This document shows positions 27,176 through 35,824 of a DNA stretch of 64,000 nt, piece after piece. Both the position numbers and the translations under genes were made by a program. The stretch covers positions 3,557,501 through 3,621,500 of the forward strand of contig NZ_JAUSXS010000001.1 in assembly GCF_030816195.1 (NCBI RefSeq). The letters are read 5' to 3'. Under the pieces are notes generated by a model. The model was not told the origin of the DNA and ran no database searches. It saw nothing but the letters and a program-made list of their open reading frames with translations. Each line of letters starts with the position of its first letter. Position 1 is the stretch's first letter. This DNA comes from Pseudomonas sp. W4I3. GTDB taxonomy: Bacteria > Pseudomonadota > Gammaproteobacteria > Pseudomonadales > Pseudomonadaceae.

Positions 27176-28516
27176 ATGGACACATCCCTACCCGACCCGC
27201 CCCAGTCACGCGCCGAAAAGATCGTCGAGTTCAAACGCCAGAAAACCCTGCTCAAGACCGGCGCGCTGCAGGATGCGATCTTCAGCAGCGCGTATTTCTC
27301 CAGCATCGCCACTGACGAGAAAGGCGTGATCCAGATCTTCAACGTCGGCGCCGAACGCATGCTCGGTTATGCCGCCGCCGATGTGCTCAATCTCATTACC
27401 CCCGCCGACATCTCCGACCCCGGTGAACTGATCACCCGCGCCGCCGCCCTGAGCCTGGAATTCGATACGCCGATCACGCCGGGCTTCGAAGCCCTGGTGT
27501 TCAAGGCGTCCCGAGGCATTGAAGACATTTACGAACTAACCTATATCCGCAAGGACGGCAGTCGCTTGTCCGCAATGGTGTCTGTGACCGCGTTGCGCAA
27601 TCGCCATGACACCATCATTGGCTACCTGCTGATCGGTACCGACAACACCGCGCGCAAGCAGGAAGAAGCCGAGCGCAAGGGCTTTGAGCGCGCACTGGAA
27701 GAAAAGAACCTGGAACTGGAACACGCCAGCCGCATGAAGACCGAGTTCCTCGCCACCATGTCCCACGAACTGCGCACGCCGCTGAACGCGGTGATCGGCT
27801 TTTCCGAGGCGCTCAGGGATGGGCTGGTCGGCGACATGAGTGAGGTGCAGCGCGAATACATCGGCGACATTTTCACCAGCGGGCAGCATCTGCTGTCGTT
27901 GATCAATGACATTCTCGACCTGTCCAAGGTCGAGGCCGGGATGATGGACCTGGAGCTGGAGCCCGTAGAGCTCGACGGGCTGCTGGCCAACAGCTTGCTG
28001 ATCGTGCGGGAAAAAGCCGCGTTGCAGCGTATCGAGTTGAAATTGGAATGCGCGAAGGATTTTGGCGTGCTGGCGCTGGACCTGCGCAAGACCAAGCAGA
28101 TCATCTACAACCTGCTGGCCAACGCAGTGAAGTTCAGTGAACACGGTGCCCGCGTGACCCTCGCAGTGCGTGAAGTCAGCCGCGCCGAGGTCGGCCAGGT
28201 GCCGGGGGATTGGCCGACACACGGGTTCGCCCTGCCACCCAGCGCGTTCCAGTGCTTTCTGGAACTGAGCGTGAGCGACACCGGTATCGGTATCGCCGAA
28301 GACGACATGAACAAGCTGTTCAAGGCCTTCAGCCAGATCGACAGCAGCCTGGCGCGCAAGTTTGAAGGCACCGGCCTTGGGTTGGCGCTGGTCAAGCAAC
28401 TGACCGACTTGCACGGCGGCAGCGTCGCCGTGGCCAGCCGCGTGGGCCTGGGCACACGCTTTGTGGTGTGGCTGCCGTTGCATCGTGCCCCGGAGGCATC
28501 ATGGCCGAGATCCTGA
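27176..28516 (+). CDS. PAS-domain sensor histidine kinase
   Basis: A 446-residue kinase without membrane helices. After about 45 residues comes a PAS domain (FSSIATDEKGVIQIFNVGAERMLGYAAADVLN), then a coiled stretch rich in Glu/Lys. The H-box MKTEFLATMSHELRTPLNAVIGFSE, N-box NLLANAVKFSEHGA, VSDTGIGIAEDDM and GTGLGLALVKQL follow. Start uncertain: ATG 27176 is preferred and ATG 27143 adds 11 residues, and neither has a strong binding site. The stop overlaps the next gene by 16 bp. It probably phosphorylates the two downstream receivers and so controls c-di-GMP turnover. Confidence 0.88.
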   Translation: MDTSLPDPPQSRAEKIVEFKRQKTLLKTGALQDAIFSSAYFSSIATDEKGVIQIFNVGAERMLGYAAADVLNLITPADISDPGELITRAAALSLEFDTPITPGFEALVFKASRGIEDIYELTYIRKDGSRLSAMVSVTALRNRHDTIIGYLLIGTDNTARKQEEAERKGFERALEEKNLELEHASRMKTEFLATMSHELRTPLNAVIGFSEALRDGLVGDMSEVQREYIGDIFTSGQHLLSLINDILDLSKVEAGMMDLELEPVELDGLLANSLLIVREKAALQRIELKLECAKDFGVLALDLRKTKQIIYNLLANAVKFSEHGARVTLAVREVSRAEVGQVPGDWPTHGFALPPSAFQCFLELSVSDTGIGIAEDDMNKLFKAFSQIDSSLARKFEGTGLGLALVKQLTDLHGGSVAVASRVGLGTRFVVWLPLHRAPEASWPRS

Positions 28517-28884
28517 TCGTCGAAGACAACGAGGCGAACATGCGCCTGGCCAGCCTGCTGTTGGTCCACGCCGGGCATACGGTGTTGTGCGCCACGGATG
28601 CCGAAACCGGCCTGACCCTGGCCCGGGAAAAACAGCCGGCGCTGTTGCTGATGGACATCCAGCTGCCGGGCATGGACGGCCTGGCCGCCACTGCCCTGCT
28701 CAAGCAAGACCCCGTCACGGCCCATATCCCGGTGATCGCCCTGACCGCGATGGCGATGAAAGAGGACCGGGAAAAGACCCGGCTGGCCGGCTGCGACGCG
28801 TACATCATCAAGCCGCTGCGCTACAAAGAGCTATATCAGGTGATCGACAGCTTGCTGCAACAGACCATCAGCCCCCTCACATGA
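28501..28884 (+). CDS. stand-alone receiver-domain response regulator (DivK/CheY-like)
   Basis: A 127-residue single receiver domain starting at ATG 28501 (GGAGG 5 nt upstream, inside the kinase gene). Acidic pocket EDN, phosphoacceptor Asp in LLLMDIQLPGMDG, Thr in ALTAMAM and Lys in YIIKPLRY are present. The MAMKEDREK...GCDAYIIKP wording is that of DivK-like proteins. It has no output domain and so acts through protein contacts, perhaps as a phosphate relay between the kinase and the EAL protein. Confidence 0.9.
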   Translation: MAEILIVEDNEANMRLASLLLVHAGHTVLCATDAETGLTLAREKQPALLLMDIQLPGMDGLAATALLKQDPVTAHIPVIALTAMAMKEDREKTRLAGCDAYIIKPLRYKELYQVIDSLLQQTISPLT

Positions 28885-28893
28885 GTTCTCTCC

Positions 28894-30147
28894 ATGGCCA
28901 GCCCACCCGCCACGCTGTTGATCGTTGACGACGAACCCCTGGTTCGCAAGCTGCTCGAAACCCTGCTGCAGCCCGAGGGCTACCGCATATTGAGCGCCGA
29001 CAGTGGTGAAGAAGCCCTGCGCCTGGTGGCGCAACAACCACCGGACCTGATCCTGCTGGACATCATGATGCCGGGCATGGACGGTTATGAAGTGGCCAGC
29101 CACTTGAAGGCTGACGAATCCACGGCCAGCATTCCGATCATCATGCTGTCGGCCCTCAACGAACCCAGCGCTCGCGTGAGCGGGCTGCAAACCGGCGCCG
29201 AGGAGTTCCTCAGCAAGCCGGTGGAGCGCGTCGAGCTGTGGTTGCGGGTGCGCAACCTGCTGCGGCTCAAGGCCCGTGGCGACCAGTTCAAAAGTCATAG
29301 CCTGTTGCTGGAGCAGCAACTGCAGCGCCAAGCCGGTGAAGCAACCGCCCCGAGCGTGCCTGACCTGGCACGCCAGGGCATGGAAAAGGACCTGCGCCTG
29401 GCGGTGGAACGCGGGGATTTCACCCTGCACTACCAGCCCAAGCTCGAGCTGGCCGGCGGCCAGATCGCCGCGTTGGAAGCCCTGCTGCGCTGGGATCGCC
29501 CAGGTCATGGCGCGATCTCCCCGGCGGTGTTCGTGCCGCTGCTCGAAAGCCTGGGGTTGATCGTGAGCGTTGGGCGCTGGGTAATCGAGCGTGTGTGTCA
29601 GCAGATCGCCACGTGGCAAGACGGTGCCGTCGGCGCGGTGCAAGTGTCGGTCAACGTCTCGGGGCACCAACTGATCGAGGGCGACCTGATTGCCGATATC
29701 GCGCAGATCCTGGCCAGCACCGGGGTTCAGGCATGTTACCTGGAAGTCGAACTGACCGAAGGCTCACTGATGGAAGACACCCAGCACACCATCGCCAGCC
29801 TGCAGCGCCTGCGCACCCTGGGCGTAAAAATCTCCATCGATGACTTCGGCACCGGCTATTCAAGCCTGGCGTACCTGCGCCGTTTTCCCATCGACACCCT
29901 GAAAATCGACATCGCGTTTATCCGCGAAGTCACCACCAACCCCCAGGACGCGGCCATCACCCGTACCATCATCGAACTGGCCCACAGCCTGAACCTGCAG
30001 ACGGTCGCCGAAGGCGTTGAAACGCCGGAGCAACTGGAATTCTTGAAGCAAGCCGGCTGCGATCAGATCCAGGGCTATCTGTTCAGTCGACCGTTGCCGG
30101 GGGCCAGTGTGGAGCGCCTGCTGCTGGAGCACCGAGCCGGGGCATGA
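28894..30147 (+). CDS. response regulator with EAL c-di-GMP phosphodiesterase domain
   Basis: A 417-residue protein with a receiver ([14 protein letters not shown], Asp in [13 protein letters not shown], Lys in FLSKPV) joined by a short helical linker to an EAL domain. The EAL catalytic set looks complete: [50 protein letters not shown] and QGYLFSRPL. It should hydrolyse c-di-GMP in a phosphorylation-dependent way, like RocR/PvrR. It follows the receiver gene by 9 bp and completes a kinase-receiver-effector unit. Confidence 0.92.
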   Translation: MASPPATLLIVDDEPLVRKLLETLLQPEGYRILSADSGEEALRLVAQQPPDLILLDIMMPGMDGYEVASHLKADESTASIPIIMLSALNEPSARVSGLQTGAEEFLSKPVERVELWLRVRNLLRLKARGDQFKSHSLLLEQQLQRQAGEATAPSVPDLARQGMEKDLRLAVERGDFTLHYQPKLELAGGQIAALEALLRWDRPGHGAISPAVFVPLLESLGLIVSVGRWVIERVCQQIATWQDGAVGAVQVSVNVSGHQLIEGDLIADIAQILASTGVQACYLEVELTEGSLMEDTQHTIASLQRLRTLGVKISIDDFGTGYSSLAYLRRFPIDTLKIDIAFIREVTTNPQDAAITRTIIELAHSLNLQTVAEGVETPEQLEFLKQAGCDQIQGYLFSRPLPGASVERLLLEHRAGA

Positions 30148-30230
30148 TGCGCGCAAGCGCCAAACCACATTGAACCTGTATCTGGCCGTGCCTCTCCAAC
30201 CTGCATAGACCACGGCCGGACGCACGCTTA

Positions 30231-31577
30231 ATGACGTTTATTCTATGGATGGCCGTACTGGGGGCCATTTTGCTGATCCTGGCCCTCACCTCCTCCTACC
30301 TGCGCTGGATGCCAGTGACCACCTCAGCGGTGTGCCTGTTGCTGGGCATCGCGATCGGTCCGCTAGGCGTGGACCTGTTGCACCTGGACATCAAGGGTTC
30401 AGCGCGCTGGATGGAGCACCTGACCGAAGTCGCGGTGCTGTTTTCGCTGTTCGTCAGCGGTCTGAAACTGCGCCTGCCCCTCAAGCATCGCACCTGGCGT
30501 ATCGCCTTTGGCATGGCGGGACCGGTGATGTTGCTGACTATCCTGGGCACCTGCCTGGCCTTGCATTATCTGTTTGCGTTGCCGTGGGGTGCGTCATTGC
30601 TGGTGGGCGCCATGCTCGCGCCGACCGACCCGGTGCTGGCCGGGCTGGTACAGGTCAATAATGCGCAGGACGATGACCCGCTGCGGTTCGGCCTGTCCGG
30701 AGAGGCCGGCCTGAACGACGGCACCGCCTTTCCCTTCGTGATCTTTGGCCTGTTGTTTATGCAGCACGGCGGTTTCGATGGCGACTGGTTCGGCGGTTGG
30801 GTGCTGAAAAACCTGCTCTGGGCAGTGCCGGTCGGCCTGTTGATTGGCTACTGGATGGGGCGTGGCATCGGTCGCGTGACCTTGCGCCTGCGCCTGATCA
30901 ATGCCGACAGCACCTTGTCACCCAACGATTACCTGACGCTGGCATTGATCGCCTTGGCGTACGTGAGTGCCGAAGCCGTCGGCGGCTATGGCTTTCTGTC
31001 GGTGTTCGCAGCGGGCCTAGGGCTGCGCCAGGCCGAGTTCAAATCCACCGGGTACGCCCGGATACCCTCCGAGCACCTGGCGCAGCCGGTAGTGGGCCAC
31101 CTGGAGATCGAGCCTGAGCGGGCCTTGCACGGCGATGTCAGCCAATTGCAGGACACCCAGATCGCAGCCGGTGTGATGATGGGCGATATGCTGGCCTTCG
31201 GCAGCCTGGTGGAGCGCTCCATGGAAGTATTCCTGGTGACCGTGCTGGGTATCGTGCTGGTCAGTCATTGGGACTGGCGCGCGCTGGCGGTGGCCGCGTT
31301 GCTGTTCTGTGTGATCCGCCCGCTCAGCGTGTTCGCCATGCCTTGGGGCCGCCTGATGGACCGCCGGCAACGCAGTCTGGTCAGTTGGTTCGGCATTCGC
31401 GGGATCGGCAGCATCTATTACCTGTTCTATGCCCTCAACCACGGGCTGGTCGGCACCAGCAGCGCGGTGGCGGTGAACCTGACCCTCTCGGTGATTGCCT
31501 TGAGCGTGATGGTGCATGGCTTGAGTACCCAGCCGATGCTGGTGTGGTACGAGCGCCGCGCCGCGCAAAAAAATTGA
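30231..31577 (+). CDS. Na+/H+ antiporter, CPA1 family
   Basis: A 448-residue protein with about 12 hydrophobic helices. CPA1 hallmarks are AMLAPTDPVLAG (the DP motif), SGEAGLNDGTAFPFV (the ND motif carrying the ion-binding Asp) and SWFGIRGIGSIYYL. It exchanges Na+ or K+ for protons across the inner membrane. It lies 83 bp after the EAL gene, so co-transcription is possible but not certain. Confidence 0.9.
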   Translation: MTFILWMAVLGAILLILALTSSYLRWMPVTTSAVCLLLGIAIGPLGVDLLHLDIKGSARWMEHLTEVAVLFSLFVSGLKLRLPLKHRTWRIAFGMAGPVMLLTILGTCLALHYLFALPWGASLLVGAMLAPTDPVLAGLVQVNNAQDDDPLRFGLSGEAGLNDGTAFPFVIFGLLFMQHGGFDGDWFGGWVLKNLLWAVPVGLLIGYWMGRGIGRVTLRLRLINADSTLSPNDYLTLALIALAYVSAEAVGGYGFLSVFAAGLGLRQAEFKSTGYARIPSEHLAQPVVGHLEIEPERALHGDVSQLQDTQIAAGVMMGDMLAFGSLVERSMEVFLVTVLGIVLVSHWDWRALAVAALLFCVIRPLSVFAMPWGRLMDRRQRSLVSWFGIRGIGSIYYLFYALNHGLVGTSSAVAVNLTLSVIALSVMVHGLSTQPMLVWYERRAAQKN

Positions 31578-31633
31578 ATCCCGCGCCGCGCCGCGGTTTC
31601 AAACAGTCAATACCCATAAGCGCGAGTCATCAG

Positions 31634-31981
31634 ATGAAAAACATAGGGCAACGATTGCTTGAGGAACGCCGGCGCCTGGGTTATTCCCAGCAGTACCTGG
31701 CCCGAGCGGGCGGCGTGAGCGCGCACGAGCAACGTCAATATGAACAGGGCGAGGACCTGCCGCGCGCCGACTATCTGGCGCAATTGGCAGCCCATGGGGT
31801 GGATGTGGTGTATGTGGTGACCGGCAAGCGCAGCACAGTGATCAACATCAGCCGCGATCAGGCGCAGACGTTGATGGACAACCGCGTGGTGGGCCAGGAG
31901 GTAACGCTGGACGGGCCGCCTGAAGAAGACCTTTACTTCAAGCTCAGCGATCCCTCCGGCCCGCCACCGGATCAGTCCTGA
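31634..31981 (+). CDS. small XRE-family HTH regulator
   Basis: The 115-residue protein starts at ATG 31634. The N-terminal 60 residues form a Cro/C1-type HTH (IGQRLLEERRRLGYSQQYLARAGGVSAHEQRQYEQGEDLPRADYLAQL), followed by a short acidic C-terminal part. The style is like regulators seen in prophage remnants, but no phage genes surround it. Its last 10 bp overlap the end of the convergent small gene at 31972-32106. Confidence 0.85.
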   Translation: MKNIGQRLLEERRRLGYSQQYLARAGGVSAHEQRQYEQGEDLPRADYLAQLAAHGVDVVYVVTGKRSTVINISRDQAQTLMDNRVVGQEVTLDGPPEEDLYFKLSDPSGPPPDQS

Positions 31982-32106
31982 TCTTCGGTGTGACCGACGT
32001 CCGCCGCTTCATCCAAATCGTTGAGCGGCACTTCGGCATCGTCCATCAGCGAGCCTGGGTCTTCATTGCCAGGATCGTTGAGTTCTTCATCCAATTCTTT
32101 TGACAT
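31972..32106 (-). CDS. small acidic protein (44 aa)
   Basis: ATG at 32106 follows a strong GAGGAG site 6 nt upstream. The 44 residues are very acidic (about one third Asp/Glu, as in ELDEELNDPGNEDPG and DLDEAADVGHTEDQD), with no hydrophobic core, so the product is probably disordered. It overlaps the end of the convergent XRE gene by 10 bp. It is co-oriented with and 11 bp after the next small disordered protein gene. No family recognised. Confidence 0.55.
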   Translation of the reverse strand: MSKELDEELNDPGNEDPGSLMDDAEVPLNDLDEAADVGHTEDQD

Positions 32107-32117
32107 GACCTTCTCCT

Positions 32118-32333
32118 CTAACCGCCTTGGGTATCGATATCGGCATCGGTTTCAGGCTTGGGCTCGAGCGGCTCAGGCTTGAAGTCTGGACTGTAGTCGT
32201 TTTCCTCGGCTACTGCGTCGCTCGCCGGCGCTGGATCCTTGGGTGCATCGGCGGCGGTGCCGGGGGCCGGCGCGTTACCGTCAGCCACCGGGTCGTTGCG
32301 GTGATGGGTCTGGGGATCGTTGTCTGTCGTCAT
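32118..32333 (-). CDS. small disordered Pro/Ala/Asp-rich protein
   Basis: A 71-residue product from ATG 32333 (GAGGTG 4 nt upstream). The composition is dominated by Pro, Ala, Asp and Glu with a repetitive feel (PEPLEPKPETDADIDTQGG), no Cys and no membrane helix. It is probably intrinsically disordered. It precedes the 44-residue acidic protein by 11 bp, suggesting a two-gene unit. No function can be assigned. Confidence 0.5.
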   Translation of the reverse strand: MTTDNDPQTHHRNDPVADGNAPAPGTAADAPKDPAPASDAVAEENDYSPDFKPEPLEPKPETDADIDTQGG

Positions 32334-32418
32334 GGCGCACCTCTTCGCAGGCCTGTGGAAAATCTGTACCACGTAAGACTAAGGCGCTGCGTTAACGCAT
32401 GAAGTTCAGTCCGATTGC

Positions 32419-32964
32419 TCAATGCAACGGGTTGTCGACCTGGATATAGAAGGCATAGATGCCCAACACCAGCCAGAACACCATGAACAACCACGGCGCA
32501 CGCATGGAAAACAGCAGCGACTTGCGATAGCCCTTGTGCGACGACTCCATCTCGGAGAATAGCGGCGACTCATCGTAGGCCATGCCCATCACCGGTTCAC
32601 TGCGCAGCAGCTCGCTTTGCTTGTAGTGCCAGTGATCGATGATCTCGTAGGCGGCACGTATGCCAGGCCAGGCGTTGAGGGAGCTGAGGATGCCCAGCAA
32701 GGCGAGAAACACTGGCACCACCAGGGTGAACAACTTGCCCCACTCCGGGTTGAGGTTGCCCATACCGGAAACGAAAGCAATCACCAGGAACGACTGCGCG
32801 GTGAGGTAGGCGTCGGTACGGTTGGCCAGGATACTGGTTTCGTACTGGATCTCGCGACGATAGAAATCGAGCCGGTCCTTGGGCGAACCAAAGATCTTGG
32901 CGTTGTGCTCGCTGTGGTCGGTCAGGGCCGCTTCCGGGGTGTCGGGCGAAATGATTCTGGGCAC
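32419..32964 (-). CDS. membrane protein of unknown function (two transmembrane helices)
   Basis: A 181-residue protein from GTG 32964. The N-terminal 65 residues are soluble and charged (SPKDRLDFYRREIQYETSILANRTDAYLTAQSF). A hairpin of two hydrophobic segments follows, near LVIAFVSGMGNLN and FTLVVPVFLALLGILSSL. A soluble loop comes next, with a final hydrophobic segment APWLFMVFWLVLGIYAFYI. The layout resembles small RipA/SLATT-like two-to-three-helix proteins, but I do not recognise a specific family. Confidence 0.7.
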   Translation of the reverse strand: MPRIISPDTPEAALTDHSEHNAKIFGSPKDRLDFYRREIQYETSILANRTDAYLTAQSFLVIAFVSGMGNLNPEWGKLFTLVVPVFLALLGILSSLNAWPGIRAAYEIIDHWHYKQSELLRSEPVMGMAYDESPLFSEMESSHKGYRKSLLFSMRAPWLFMVFWLVLGIYAFYIQVDNPLH

Positions 32965-33145
32965 GACGTGGCTCCACGTGGTTTCAAGACTTGATTAGAA
33001 GAAATCGGGCTGGGTGAAGTTCAAGTTTTTCGCGCACCAAATTGGAGCGCTCTTGGGGGCTGAGGGAGCTGCTCAGGGGGCCGCTTCGCTGCCCGGCGGG
33101 AGCAAGCGCCCTCGCCACAGGGCGATCGCGTTGACTTGGCAGTTG

Positions 33146-33161
33146 CGGCACACGCTTTGCT
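33146..33161 (+). promoter_or_regulatory. sigma-54 (RpoN) promoter candidate
   Basis: CGGCACACGCTTTGCT matches the consensus TGGCACG-N4-TTGCA with GG and GC exactly 10 nt apart and GGCAC and TTGC intact. Transcription would begin about 33172 and read into the ATP-grasp/alpha-E genes at 33337. The leader of about 165 nt contains an A7/T7 hairpin (33272-33290) and a second inverted repeat at 33297-33322. No enhancer-binding site was identified. The remaining 32965-33336 gap has no convincing gene. Confidence 0.55.
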
Positions 33162-33336
33162 TAAACCATTCATCTGCCGGTAAACAGGAGCATGCGTTAC
33201 CCCCCGACCCAGAGCCGACTCCATAAGAAAGTAAGGACCAGGCCTGTTGGCACCCTAAGCCACGGGCTCATAAAAAAATGCGTTTTTTTAAGCGGCAGTG
33301 CCACCCAGCAATCCTGGGCACTGACAAGGTACTGGA

Positions 33337-34746
33337 ATGGCTCGATCTTTCTTCGATGAAATGAATGACGCAGACGGCGCGTGCCGGGCGCACTATCAGG
33401 ATTTCTCGCGCTGGCTGGCCAATACGCCGCCCGAATTGCTGGCCCAGCGGCGCCGTGAGGCTGATTTGCTGTTCCACCGCGCCGGGATCACCTTCACCCT
33501 GTACGGCGATGAGCAGGACACCGAACGCCTGATCCCCTTCGACATCATCCCCCGCAGCATCCCCGCCAGCGAATGGAGCGTGATCGAGCGCGGCTGTATC
33601 CAGCGGGTCACCGCGTTGAACATGTTCCTCGCCGACATCTACCACGACCAGCGCATCATCAAGGCCGGGATCATCCCCGCCGACCAGGTGCTGGGTAACG
33701 AGGGGTATCAACAGGCGATGGTCGGCCTGGACCTGCACCGCGACATTTACTCGCACATCTCCGGCGTCGACCTGGTGCGTGACGGTGACGGCACCTACTA
33801 CGTACTCGAAGACAACCTGCGCACCCCCAGCGGTGTGAGCTACATGCTCGAAGACCGCAAGATGATGATGCGCCTGTTCCCGGAAGTGTTCGCCAGGCAA
33901 CGCATCGCGCCGGTGGACCACTACCCCAACCTGCTGCTCAAGACCCTCAAAAGCTCCAGCCGTCTGGACAACCCCAACGTCGTGGTGCTGACGCCTGGGC
34001 GCTTCAACAGTGCCTTCTTCGAACATGCCTTCCTCGCCCGGGAAATGGGCGTGGAGCTGGTGGAAGGCGCCGACCTGTTCGTGCACGACCTCAAGGTGTT
34101 CATGCGCACCACCGACGGCCCCAAGCCGGTGGATGTGATTTACCGGCGCATCGACGACGCGTTCCTTGACCCCAAGGCTTTCAACCCCGATTCGATGCTC
34201 GGCGTGCCCGGCCTGGTGGCCGCCTATTGCGCCGGTAACGTGGTGCTGGCCAATGCCATCGGCACCGGCGTGGCTGATGACAAATCGATCTACCCCTATG
34301 TGCCGGAAATGATCCGTTTCTACCTGGATGAGGAGCCGGTGCTGCAGAACGTGCCGACCTTCCAGTGCCGCAAGCCCGATGAACTGTCCCATGTGCTGGC
34401 CAACCTTGAGCAACTGGTGGTCAAGGAAACCCAGGGCTCCGGCGGCTACGGCATGTTGGTCGGCCCGGCTTCGACCGCCGCCGAGATCGAGGACTTTCGC
34501 CAACGCATCAAGGCCCGCCCCCACGCCTACATCGCACAGCCGACCCTGAGCCTGTCGACCTGCCCGACCTTTGTCGAAAACGGCATCGCGCCACGGCATA
34601 TCGACCTGCGCCCGTTCGTGCTGTCGGGCAAGGAAACGCGCCTGGTGCCCGGTGGCCTGACCCGTGTCGCGCTGAAGGAAGGCTCGCTGATCGTCAATTC
34701 GTCGCAAGGCGGCGGAACCAAGGACACCTGGGTGGTGGAGGGCTGA
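33337..34746 (+). CDS. circularly permuted ATP-grasp protein (DUF404/407 type)
   Basis: A 469-residue protein with the family stretches ITFTLYGDEQDTERLIPFDIIPR, RVTALNMFLADIYHDQ, YYVLEDNLRTPSGVSYMLEDR and a glycine loop (VVKETQGSGGYGML). RHIDLRPFVLSG and GGLTRVALKEGSLIVNSSQGGGTKDTW follow. The ATP-grasp fold ligates a carboxylate to an amine or thiol. In many bacteria this gene is followed by an alpha-E protein and a transglutaminase-like protease, a set thought to make or process a peptide-like product, still undefined. Here only the alpha-E partner follows, 2 bp away. Confidence 0.87.
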   Translation: MARSFFDEMNDADGACRAHYQDFSRWLANTPPELLAQRRREADLLFHRAGITFTLYGDEQDTERLIPFDIIPRSIPASEWSVIERGCIQRVTALNMFLADIYHDQRIIKAGIIPADQVLGNEGYQQAMVGLDLHRDIYSHISGVDLVRDGDGTYYVLEDNLRTPSGVSYMLEDRKMMMRLFPEVFARQRIAPVDHYPNLLLKTLKSSSRLDNPNVVVLTPGRFNSAFFEHAFLAREMGVELVEGADLFVHDLKVFMRTTDGPKPVDVIYRRIDDAFLDPKAFNPDSMLGVPGLVAAYCAGNVVLANAIGTGVADDKSIYPYVPEMIRFYLDEEPVLQNVPTFQCRKPDELSHVLANLEQLVVKETQGSGGYGMLVGPASTAAEIEDFRQRIKARPHAYIAQPTLSLSTCPTFVENGIAPRHIDLRPFVLSGKETRLVPGGLTRVALKEGSLIVNSSQGGGTKDTWVVEG

Positions 34747-34748
34747 GT

Positions 34749-35699
34749 ATGTTGAGTAGAACCGCCGCAGATCTGTACTGGATGTCGCGCTACCTGGAGC
34801 GCGCCGAGAACCTGGCGCGCATGCTGGAAGTCAGCTATTCGCTGTCGCTGATGCCCCACGCCGGGCGCAGCGATGGCCTGGACGAACTGGCGATGTCACT
34901 GCTCAGCAGCGGCACCCTGGACAATTACCTGGAACGCCACAAGCAACTGGACGCCGAACGCATGCTGCATTTCTTCGCCCTCGACGAAGAAAACCCGGCC
35001 AGCATCTACAACTGCCTGCGCGCTGCCCGGGGCAACGCCCACGCCGTGCGCGGGCGCATCACCGCCGACATGTGGGAAAACCTCAACGCCACCTGGCTGG
35101 AAATGCGCAGCATCGCCGCCGGCGGCCTGGCGCGCCATGGCATCAGCCACTTCTGTGACTGGGTCAAGCAGCGCTCGCACCTGTTTCGCGGCGCAACTTC
35201 CGGCACCATCATGCGCAATGACGCCTATCGGTTCATTCGCCTGGGCACCTTTGTCGAGCGTGCGGACAACACCCTGCGCCTGCTGGATGCGCGCTATGAG
35301 ATGTTTGGCGAAGAATCCGAGGAAGTCAGCGACCTGTCGGCGCGCGGTTACTACCAGTGGAGCGCCCTGCTGCGCGCACTGTCGTCGTTCGAGGCGTATA
35401 CCGAGCTCTACCCGAACGCCTTGAATGCGCGCTCGGTGTCGGAACTGCTGTTGCTGCGCAGTGACGTGCCGCGCTCGCTGCATGCGTGCGTCGAGGAATT
35501 GAGCCATATCCTCGCCGACCTGCCCGGCAGTTACGGGCGCACCGCGCAGCGCCTGGCGGCGGAATTCGAAGCGCGGTTGCGGTACACCGGGATCGACGAA
35601 ATTCTCGAAGACGGGCTGCACACACGGCTGACGGACTTTATCGACACCGTTCGCGAATTGGCGCGGGCGATACAAAGCTCCTACCTGGAAGTGGTCTGA
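34749..35699 (+). CDS. alpha-E domain protein
   Basis: A 316-residue, almost wholly helical protein beginning LSRTAADLYWMSRYLERAENLARMLEV, the signature of the alpha-E family. A second similar RFIRLGTFVERADNTLRLLDARY lies midway, showing the internal repeat of this family. It nearly abuts the ATP-grasp gene and should form one functional unit with it. The biochemical role of alpha-E proteins is not known. The usual third gene (transglutaminase-like) is absent; a repeat doublet follows at once. Confidence 0.88.
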   Translation: MLSRTAADLYWMSRYLERAENLARMLEVSYSLSLMPHAGRSDGLDELAMSLLSSGTLDNYLERHKQLDAERMLHFFALDEENPASIYNCLRAARGNAHAVRGRITADMWENLNATWLEMRSIAAGGLARHGISHFCDWVKQRSHLFRGATSGTIMRNDAYRFIRLGTFVERADNTLRLLDARYEMFGEESEEVSDLSARGYYQWSALLRALSSFEAYTELYPNALNARSVSELLLLRSDVPRSLHACVEELSHILADLPGSYGRTAQRLAAEFEARLRYTGIDEILEDGLHTRLTDFIDTVRELARAIQSSYLEVV

Positions 35700-35720
35700 A
35701 GCATACCCCGGATCAAAACT

Positions 35721-35805
35721 GTGGGAGGGGGCTTGCTCCCGATGGCGGTGTATCAGTCACTTATCTGCAGCTGCCTCACCGCATCGGGAGCAAGCCCCCT
35801 CCCAC
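35721..35805. repeat. REP doublet (REPIN-like) after the alpha-E gene
   Basis: GTGGGAGGGGGCTTGCTCCC at 35721 pairs in inverted orientation with CAAGCCCCCTCCCAC ending 35805. It lies between the convergent alpha-E and helicase genes, 21 bp after one stop and 19 bp before the other. Confidence 0.85.
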
Positions 35806-35824
35806 ATGGACCGCTGTCCATCTG

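Noticed and set aside
31268..31633. Long upstream extension of the XRE regulator frame into the antiporter gene
   Set aside because: The frame is simply open through the end of the antiporter gene; the HTH begins at ATG 31634 and the extension has no domain.
33192..33359. 55-codon ORF with an AGGAG site upstream of, and overlapping, the ATP-grasp start
   Set aside because: It could be a leader peptide, but composition is biased and includes the A7/T7 hairpin; no evidence of conservation could be checked, so it is not annotated as a gene.
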